Source: Diphasiastrum complanatum
Taxonomy: Eukaryota; Streptophyta; Lycopodiopsida; Lycopodiales; Lycopodiaceae
DNA length: 64,000 bases
Assembly (NCBI GenBank): GCA_029204225.1
Contig: CM055101.1
Location: 45,444,180-45,508,179, forward strand
Reading direction: 5' to 3'
Part shown: piece by piece, positions 57,991-64,000 of the stretch
Layout of the letters: every line of letters begins with the position of its first letter
Position numbering within the stretch: the first letter of the stretch is position 1
The notes under the pieces: model-generated
Told to the model about the DNA's origin: nothing
The model's database searches: none
The model's input: only the letters and a program-made list of their open reading frames with translations
Position numbers and translations under genes: made by a program

Positions 57991-58300
57991 TTTTTCAGTT
58001 GGCTTACATGGAATACAAGATGAAATCCAACTCCTACTAGAAGATCTAGCTGATAAGTGGCCAAGTTGATTTTCTTTACAACCTTATATGGACCACTATA
58101 ACAAGGAGAAAGCTTATAGCATCTACCAATTCGCAATACCTCAGAATCTTTTGGGATTTTAAGATACACCCAGTGAGGTTCCGACCTCAAATTCTCGAGG
58201 TGAGCGACCGTAGTTAGCATAAAACTGAGCTCTAACTTGAGCTGTTTTATTGTTTTCTTTGGCCACCTGCAGCATTTCCTGCATATCCTACAAGAAATCA
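57990..58300 (-). pseudogene. minus-strand gypsy integrase C-terminus
   Basis: Reads WVYLKIPKDSEVLRIGRCYK, LSPCYSGPYKVVKKINLATY and LVFHVSQLKKLL, nearly the same as 62040-62300. No chromodomain between it and the LTR fragment, so that part has been lost. Confidence 0.88.
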
Positions 58301-58319
58301 CATGCACTTGTACCTTGAG

Positions 58320-59060
58320 ACTAATCATTGTATTGTTTCTATTGGTTCGTTTAAAGTTCGAGCTATCATTCAATGGCCTTTTCCTACTGATGTTCATTTT
58401 GTTCGTATGCTTTAGGACTTGCCACTCACTTACGTAAATGTGTGCCTCACTTTGCTTCTATTATCGATCCATTTATTACGTATGGGTGCTAAGTTTAATT
58501 GTTCTCCTTCATGTCATGACACTTTTACTAGTTTTCAGACTGTTGTTGCCACTGCTCCTATTCTTGCTCATACCTGATTTTAGCAAGCAATTTGTTGTTG
58601 AGACCGATGTTAGTGTTATCGATGTTGAGGCTCTTCTTCACCAGGATTCTCATGTTATTGCTTATGTGTTTCGTTGTGTACCTTCTTATGAGACTAGGTA
58701 TTCTACTCACAAGAAAGAGTTAGTATAATTATTTATGTCCTTACTAAGTCGTGTCATTATCTTCAGCCCATACCTTTTTGATTTATACACTAATCATAAG
58801 TCGTTACATTATCTTGAGACTCAAAAACATCTTAGTGATCGCCAGTTTCATTGGATGTAGTTCTTATAGCATTCTCATTACCATTTGCACTATCACCTTG
58901 GTGAAAGTAGTGTGGGTGCTGATGCTTTATCATGTTTACCTTCTCTCTATGCACCCTTGCTACTTTGTTTCTCCTGATGATGGTATACTTGCTATTGATG
59001 ATCTCGATGCTCTTGCTATTGATACTCCATGTCTTGTTTATGATGATTTCTCAATTGCTT
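58320..59060 (+). pseudogene. gypsy RT tail and RNase H (6-10 kb family)
   Basis: RT tail: VRAIIQWPFPTDVHFVRML. RNase H: FSKQFVVETDVSVIDVEALL, SYETRYSTHKKELV, YTNHKSLHYLETQKHLSDRQ and GADALSCLPSL. The LSDRQFHW wording matches LSDRQFRW of the element at 8863-9350, and gene order agrees. Many stops. Faces the minus-strand gypsy fragment immediately upstream. Confidence 0.82.
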
Positions 59061-59204
59061 GACATCCGACATTGATTACTTACTAAGATGGTCTTATTAC
59101 TACTAGCAACGGGATAAAAATTCTGTATGCTTAGATATTCCATAAGCTTTATGGTACTAATAGTGGCTCTCCTTGGCTATAGGGGATTTGACTCTTGGAC
59201 TGAC

Positions 59205-59352
59205 TGATGTTACAAGCCAATTCAAATCGGCCGATTCATCCCGATTCGAACCGGCTAGCTCCGTTCGAATCAAGAAACAGTTTGAACCGGTTCCTAACGG
59301 TTCGATGGTTCGAAATATGGTAGGCGGTCCGAACCACGGTTCGATGCAACTA
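59205..59352. mobile_element. MITE-like insert rich in GGTTCGAA words
   Basis: About 148 bp carrying CCGATTCGAACCGG, AACCGGTTCC and GGTTCGATGGTTCG. The right end, TGCAACTATG, is the exact reverse complement of CATAGTTGCA, the left end of the insert at 45763. The left end, TGATGTTACAAGCC, matches only loosely. No target duplication established. Confidence 0.45.
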
Positions 59353-59490
59353 TGATCTTGGCTAGAGATTTACCTAAGCTATCAACAAGCATTAATATTC
59401 ATATTGTTTTCTTAGTTAAAGAATGCTTTGTGAATGCTTTTTGTTGTCTTATGCTTCATTTGATACCAATATATGTGATTGAGTTCATAA
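59353..59490 (+). mobile_element. LTR end fused to copia integrase
   Basis: Matches 56612-56767 base for base over long stretches (GCTTCATTTGATACCAATAT, TGATTGAGTTCATAACA). Where the other copy has the PBS, this one passes directly into copia integrase coding sequence. The gag and N-terminal pol have been deleted at the junction. Confidence 0.75.
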
Positions 59491-60230
59491 CAGATAAGGG
59501 TGGTGAATTCAACTCAACTAAATTCAACAGCTTGTGCAAAGAAAATGGGATTAGAAGACATCCTACCATCGATTGCACACCACAACAAAATGGGGTTGTG
59601 GAAGAAGCATGCTAAAGTGAAGAAGCTAACTAACTCGTATTGTGTACAAGTAGTGAGAACAAAAAACTATTTGCAAAATAGACTGCATACAAAGCATTAG
59701 AGGGTAAGACGCCTGAAGAGGTATTCAATGAGGCAAAGCCTAATGTTTCTCACTTTACTAGTCTTTGGATGTGTTGCATTTGCTCATGTACATGATGAAA
59801 AAAGACAGAACCTGGACACTAAGTCCATCAAATGTGTTTTTGGGGGTTGTGCTAGCAAATCAAAGCTTATAAGTTGTATGATCTTGTTGCAAAGAAATTC
59901 ATTGTTAGTAGAGATGCTATATTTAGTCAGTATGGAGATACATGTCGTTTAGAGGACTCCAAATTAAACTCAAGAATTGGACTTTGATGGAGGTTTGAAG
60001 AGTGAAGATGATAAGGATTCAAAGGGTGGACAAGTAAGAGGATCAAGTCAAGAAAGAAGAAAATGTGTAGAATGTACCTCAAGAAAAGCCAAAGACACCA
60101 AAACAGTTTCTTAGAACGTTTGGAGATGTGGATGCATCTAATCAAGTTGAAAGCAGTAAATAGGGAGCAACACGAGTCTTGCGAGAAAGGAGACAACCTC
60201 CTAGTGTGAATGTTGCCTAATGGTTTCAGT
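59491..60230 (+). pseudogene. Ty1/copia integrase C-terminal half
   Basis: Starts DKGGEFNSTKFNSLCKENGI and RRHPTIDCTPQQNGVVEE, the SD-GGEF...PQQNG-VER core with second and third catalytic acids. Then, after frameshifts, LVFGCVAFAHVHDEKRQNLD and IKCVFGGCASKSK match the post-core segment (FG-A--H----R-KLD-K---CVF-GY). The end near 60180 reads like the pre-RT linker. Confidence 0.88.
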
Positions 60231-60259
60231 TTTAGATGTGCAAGGATCTAATACTTATG

Positions 60260-61307
60260 ACGTAGCATCTCAATGACAAAAGTGGAAAGATGTTGTGGAC
60301 GAAAAGTACAAATCAATCATCAAGAACAACACTTGGGACCTAGTGGAGCTCCCAAAGGACAAGAAGGCAATAGCTACAAAATGAGTGTACAAAGTAAAAC
60401 ATAAAGTAGATTGACCATTGGATAATTGCAAGGCAAGACTGGTAGCCAAGGACTACATGCAAAAGGAGGACATTGACTTTGAGGACACGTCTACTCTCAT
60501 GGCAAAGATGCACACTACCTGATCCATTGTTATTCTTGCCACACAATATGGATGGAATCTTCAACAAATGGATGTGAAATCAACATTCTTGAATGGCTAT
60601 ATTGACAAGAAGGTCTATGTCTCAACCAGGAGGATTTGAAGTGAAAGGCAAGGAGTCGCATGTATGCAAGCTAAAGAAAACCTTGTACATCCTTAAACAA
60701 GCTCCTCGTGCATGGTACTCTAGGATCGACTAGTATCTCATGAGGTAGGGGTTCATCAAAAGTATGACGAATCCTACATTGTGTTTCTTTCATTGTGAAT
60801 GGTGAGATACTCATTCGTGTTCTTTGTGTGATGACCTCATTATCACAGGTAGTGATAGCTTCGTAATTGATAAGATCAAAAAACAAATTGTCAGAAGAAT
60901 TTGAGATAAAAGGTTTAGGGCAGCTCCATCCTTGATTGGGAATTGAGATCTGGAGGTAGGGTGATAGCACATTTGTTTATGAAAGGAAGTACGTGTATGA
61001 GCTACTTCGTAGATTTAATATGCTTGATTACAAAGCTGTTATGACTTCCATTGGATCAAATTTGAGACTTCGCTTTAGCAAAAACAGAAGAAAAAGTAAA
61101 TGAGACTTTGTTAAGACAACTTGTGAGGAGTCTAATATACGCTACTATCACCAGATTTGACATTTCCTACGTTGTTGGTACTATATGTTAGTATATGTTA
61201 GATTCTAGAGAGTGACATTAGCGTGCAACAAAGAGTTTCTAGATATCTTAAAAGCACATCTGAATATGGGCTTGAATATGTCAAATCTTCAGATTTCACT
61301 CTATAGG
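60260..61307 (+). pseudogene. Ty1/copia reverse transcriptase
   Basis: QKWKDVVDEKYKSIIKNNTW, DLVELPKDKKAIATK, then a stop at the Trp of [65 protein letters not shown]. The YVDD box is damaged (LCDDLIITG). KYVYELLRRFNML and LVRSLIYATITRFDISYVV follow. Stops often replace Trp or Gln. It ends directly at the gypsy LTR at 61308. Confidence 0.9.
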
Positions 61308-61811
61308 TGTTAGAATCCCCATTGTCGTTCCAGTCATTGCTAACGCACAAACAGGTGACGAACGTACTACCACCTCACCCCCGTGCACTAGAGCCATAGA
61401 CCACCATCAAGCAAGCTCGGATCTCCTGTAAGCCATGGTATCCCATACCACCATGCCTTACCCTCGACCCTCGCCTACCTACATTTTGAGGCCTAGATAA
61501 TCGTCCTGACCTGACCACCAGTGGAAAAGCTCTTCATTTTCCAAGAGAGAATGAATACCAAGCTCATGGAGATCCACCTCTATATATATATAGTCCAGGA
61601 GGGGTCATCTCCGTCCATAGGAGTCAAACATGACCAACGACATGCGGTAGTTGTGCACACTGACGCAGGTCCATAACAACGAGTCATCGTGCGCCAATAA
61701 GACATTGACACGTGGCACCCAAAAGACCTATAGCTCCAGATCAATGTTTCATCCCATAAATGAGACCGTCACCTCAAGTTTCTTGTTGCGTGCCCTTATG
61801 GGTACGTAACA
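61308..61811 (-). mobile_element. minus-strand gypsy 3' LTR
   Basis: 504 bp, on the minus strand from TGTTACGTACCC (61811) to GATTCTAACA (61308). Preceded on that strand by the polypurine tract AAAAGGGGAGGGAA (plus 61812-61825). TATA box on the minus strand at about 61580-61592 (CTATATATATATAGAGG). Belongs to the integrase/chromodomain remnant at 61824-62535. Confidence 0.8.
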
Positions 61812-61823
61812 TTCCCTCCCCTT

Positions 61824-62012
61824 TTAAGAGTCTCCTCCTAATGGGAGCAAACCAGGGAAGTTTAATCTTAAATAGTCTTCTCTCTCCCAAGTGTCCTCAT
61901 CATCTGACTTGCCTTTCCAACGTATAAGAAATTCAGAAACCACACGGTTTCTCAATTGGTGACGACGAACGTCAACCACTTTTCCAAGTACGTTAGGAAC
62001 AAAGGTAGACAA
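61824..62012 (-). pseudogene. gypsy chromodomain
   Basis: Minus strand, 62 codons uninterrupted: DVRRHQLRNRVVSEFLIRW, KGKSDDEDTWEREDYLRLNF, PGLL. Classic chromodomain with W, E and aromatic positions kept; TAA/TGA stop just before the polypurine tract. Resembles the chromodomain at 1751-1870 more than that at 31145-31339. Confidence 0.9.
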
Positions 62013-62019
62013 ATCCCTA

Positions 62020-62535
62020 CTAAGTCGTTCCTTTAAACGGCTTACATGGAAAACAGGATGAACCCCAATCCCAATCGGAAGATCTAGCTAATAAGCGACC
62101 GGGTTGATTTTCTTTACAACCTTATAAGGTCCGCTGTAACGAGGAGATCGCTTATGGCATTTTCCCGTCCGAAGTACCTTTGAATCCTTAGGGATTTTAA
62201 GATACACCCAAGTTCCGACCTCAATATCCCGAGGTGAGCGACCGCGGTTAGCATAAAACTGAGCTCTATCCTGAGCGGTTTTCATGCTTTCCTTGGCCAC
62301 AAGCAACATTTCTTGCATATCTTGCAAGAAAGCCGACCGAAACTGGAGAACACGGCAGAAAGCCATACATCAGCATAAAAGGACTGAATCTGGTGGCAGA
62401 ATGCCTGGAACTATTGCGTGCAAACTCAACCATTGGGAGATACTTTTCCCAATCAGACTGTCGGTGAGAAACATATGCTCTAAGCATATCTTCCAACGTT
62501 TGGTTAACACGTTCTATCTGCCCATCAGATTCTAG
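62020..62535 (-). pseudogene. gypsy integrase C-terminal half
   Basis: Minus strand: [20 protein letters not shown] (62530-62440), EYAR-like residues, RHSATRFSPFMLMYGFLPCS, AQDRAQFYANRGRSPRDIEV, GTWVYLKIPKDSKVLRTGKC and FHVSRLKE. One frameshift near 62300-62370. It breaks off at about 62540, where a plus-strand gypsy of a different family begins. Confidence 0.9.
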
Positions 62536-62540
62536 GTGAT

Positions 62541-63090
62541 CCGAAGACTAAGACTAAGGGTTTTGTCCGTATTAAGGTGAAGGATGTCCCGAAAACAGCT
62601 TTCAGAACTCGTCATGGTCATTATGAGTTTAAGGTGATGCCGTTTGGACTCACCAATGCTAGCGACTTTTATGACCCTGATGAACAGTGTTCTTCAGCCA
62701 TATTTAAGGAAATTTGTGGTAGTTTTTCTAGATGATATTTTAGTTTACATCAAAACTAAAAAGGAGAATTTGGCTCACCTCAAAAAGGTGTTTCGTTTGT
62801 TCAGAAAGCAGTTGTTCGCAAAGAAACCTAAATGTTTGTTTTTTACCAAATAAATAGTATATTTGGGCCATATTATCTCGAAAGATGCGATTAAGATAGA
62901 TCCAAATAGGGTCAAAGCCATTTTCAGTTGGCCTAAACCAAACAGTATTTTAGACTTTCGGGTCTTTCTTGGCCTTTTAGGATACTACAGACGATTTGTC
63001 AAGGATTATGCTCAAATAGCAGTTCCCATGACAAATCTTAAGGAGGGAAAGGGTCTGGGGGCCAGAGCAACAAGAGAGTTTTGATGCTCT
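62541..63090 (+). pseudogene. gypsy reverse transcriptase, sister of the 28-kb element
   Basis: Starts mid-domain: [30 protein letters not shown], then a frameshift, [20 protein letters not shown], catalytic DD in [12 protein letters not shown] at 62849-62851, GHIISKDAIKIDPNRVKAIF, FLGLLGYYRRFVKDYAQIAV. The integrase of this copy matches that of the 28-kb element closely, so this is RT the other copy lost. 5' truncated. Confidence 0.9.
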
Positions 63091-63357
63091 CAAAACAACA
63101 TTGGTTACAGCACCAATGCTGAAAGTCGTAGAACCAAATCAGGCTTTTGTGGTCGAAATAGATGCTAGTGACTTTGCAGTAGGTGCGGTGTTGAACCAAA
63201 ACGGACCACCAGTAGCGTTCAAAAGTAAGAAGCTCGAACCCGCTCGGACCAGATACAATGCTTATGAGAAGGAAATCTTTTCAATTATTCATGCCCTTAA
63301 GACTTGACGACAATAATTGTATGGTGTTAGCTTTGAAATTCTGACTGACCATAAAAG
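63090..63357 (+). pseudogene. gypsy RNase H, 3' truncated
   Basis: FDALKTTLVTAPMLKVVEPN, FVVEIDASDFAVGAVLNQNG, KLEPARTRYNAYEKEIFSII, HALKT, then TGA at the Trp codon and TAA at a Tyr codon. SFEILTDHKS is followed at once by integrase sequence, so about 250 codons (end of RNase H, linker and integrase zinc finger) are missing. Confidence 0.9.
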
Positions 63358-64000
63358 CCGCTGGTAAATGGGAAAGTATTTCCATGGATTTCAAGTAGGC
63401 CTTCCTAAGAGTCAGAAGGGTCATGATGTTATATGGGTCACAGTTGACCGTTTGACCAAAATGGCTCATTTTATTCACAACTCCAGAGTTAACAAGATTG
63501 TTTATAGACGAGCTATTTAAATTATATTGTCTTCCTTCCGACATAGTCAACAATCGGAATAGTAAGTTTGATGAAGGTTTTGGAGGGAAATTTTCCATCA
63601 TCTCCATACCAAACTGAATATGAATACTTCAGATGGATGGTCAAAGAGAAAGATTAAATCAGGTGCTGGAGGATATGCTTCATGCATACACAAGCAAAAA
63701 ACAAACTAATTAGGAGGAATATCATCCAATATTAGAGTTTGCTTATAACAGATCCAAAAATTCAGCTACGGGATACAGCTCATTTATGCTGATGGATGGT
63801 TTTCAGCCGCACTCACCCACAACCATAGGGTTCAAACAGGAAGCAACTAAAGAAAATTAGAAGATCTAAACCATATGGTATGCTAAGCGTAGCATAAAGC
63901 AAGCCCAAGATCGAGCTACTATGCAGATCCACATACACGGGATATTTGGTTCTCCCCTGGTGAGAAAGTCTTTCTTGGAGTCCCAGCTGACTCTAGGACC
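63358..64000 (+). pseudogene. gypsy integrase, runs off the window
   Basis: GKWESISMDFQVGLPKSQKG and WVTVDRLTKMAHFI, a short deletion, then frameshifted DELFKLYCLPSDIVNNRNSK, QVLEDMLHAYTSKKQTN, ILEFAYNRSKNSATGYSSFM, SPTTIGFKQEA. Very similar to 30270-31000 at DNA level. The element continues beyond 64000. Confidence 0.9.

Overview
The window looks like nuclear DNA of a land plant with a large, repeat-rich genome. It holds exons of one plant-type protein phosphatase 2C (PP2C) gene with GT-AG introns, one of them about 11.6 kb. Nearly everything else is decayed Ty3/gypsy, Ty1/copia and LINE sequence, plus long (GA)n, (GT)n and (AT)n microsatellites. Very long TE-filled introns fit a gymnosperm, a fern or a large-genome angiosperm; the sequence alone does not decide. 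No prokaryotic feature, rRNA or tRNA gene or CRISPR array was seen.

Layout. 0-3 kb: a gypsy integrase/chromodomain remnant with the start of its LTR (+), then a LINE endonuclease/RT remnant (-). 3.4-16.0 kb: four 3'-terminal PP2C exons (+). The 11.6-kb intron between the first two contains an Argonaute-like fragment, an inverted repeat with protein-like arms, a decayed chromovirus (6.3-10.7 kb), a second gypsy integrase scrap and a retroelement LTR/primer-binding site. 16-25 kb: copia gag (-), a LINE tail (-), a non-chromodomain gypsy pol (+), a copia RT scrap (-), and a roughly 330-codon frame of unknown function with four in-frame stops. 26.0-28.3 kb: an extraordinary TTTTTCGA-rich tract.

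28.4-31.7 kb: the best-bounded element, a Ty3/gypsy chromovirus with two 358-bp LTRs, a 5-bp target duplication (AGTAC), PBS and PPT, but with gag, protease and RT deleted. 31.7-38.3 kb: LTR and copia fragments in both orientations and a (GT)n(GA)n block. 38-45 kb: mostly unassigned AT-rich DNA with LINE scraps. 44.6-46.9 kb: a minus-strand gypsy pol whose RT is split by an insertion. 47-48 kb: (GA)n flanked by GGTTCGAA-type palindromes. 50.8-53.0 kb: candidate host exons (-). 53.6-55.2 kb: a GC-richer LTR-like block with seven GGCGCC sites in about 115 bp. 56-64 kb: nested copia and gypsy remnants, ending in a second copy of the 28-kb family that runs off the window.

Only the PP2C exons look like a functional host gene. 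The transposable elements carry stops, frameshifts or deletions, so the window is best read as one gene and perhaps a few host exons embedded in layered, decaying retroelements.
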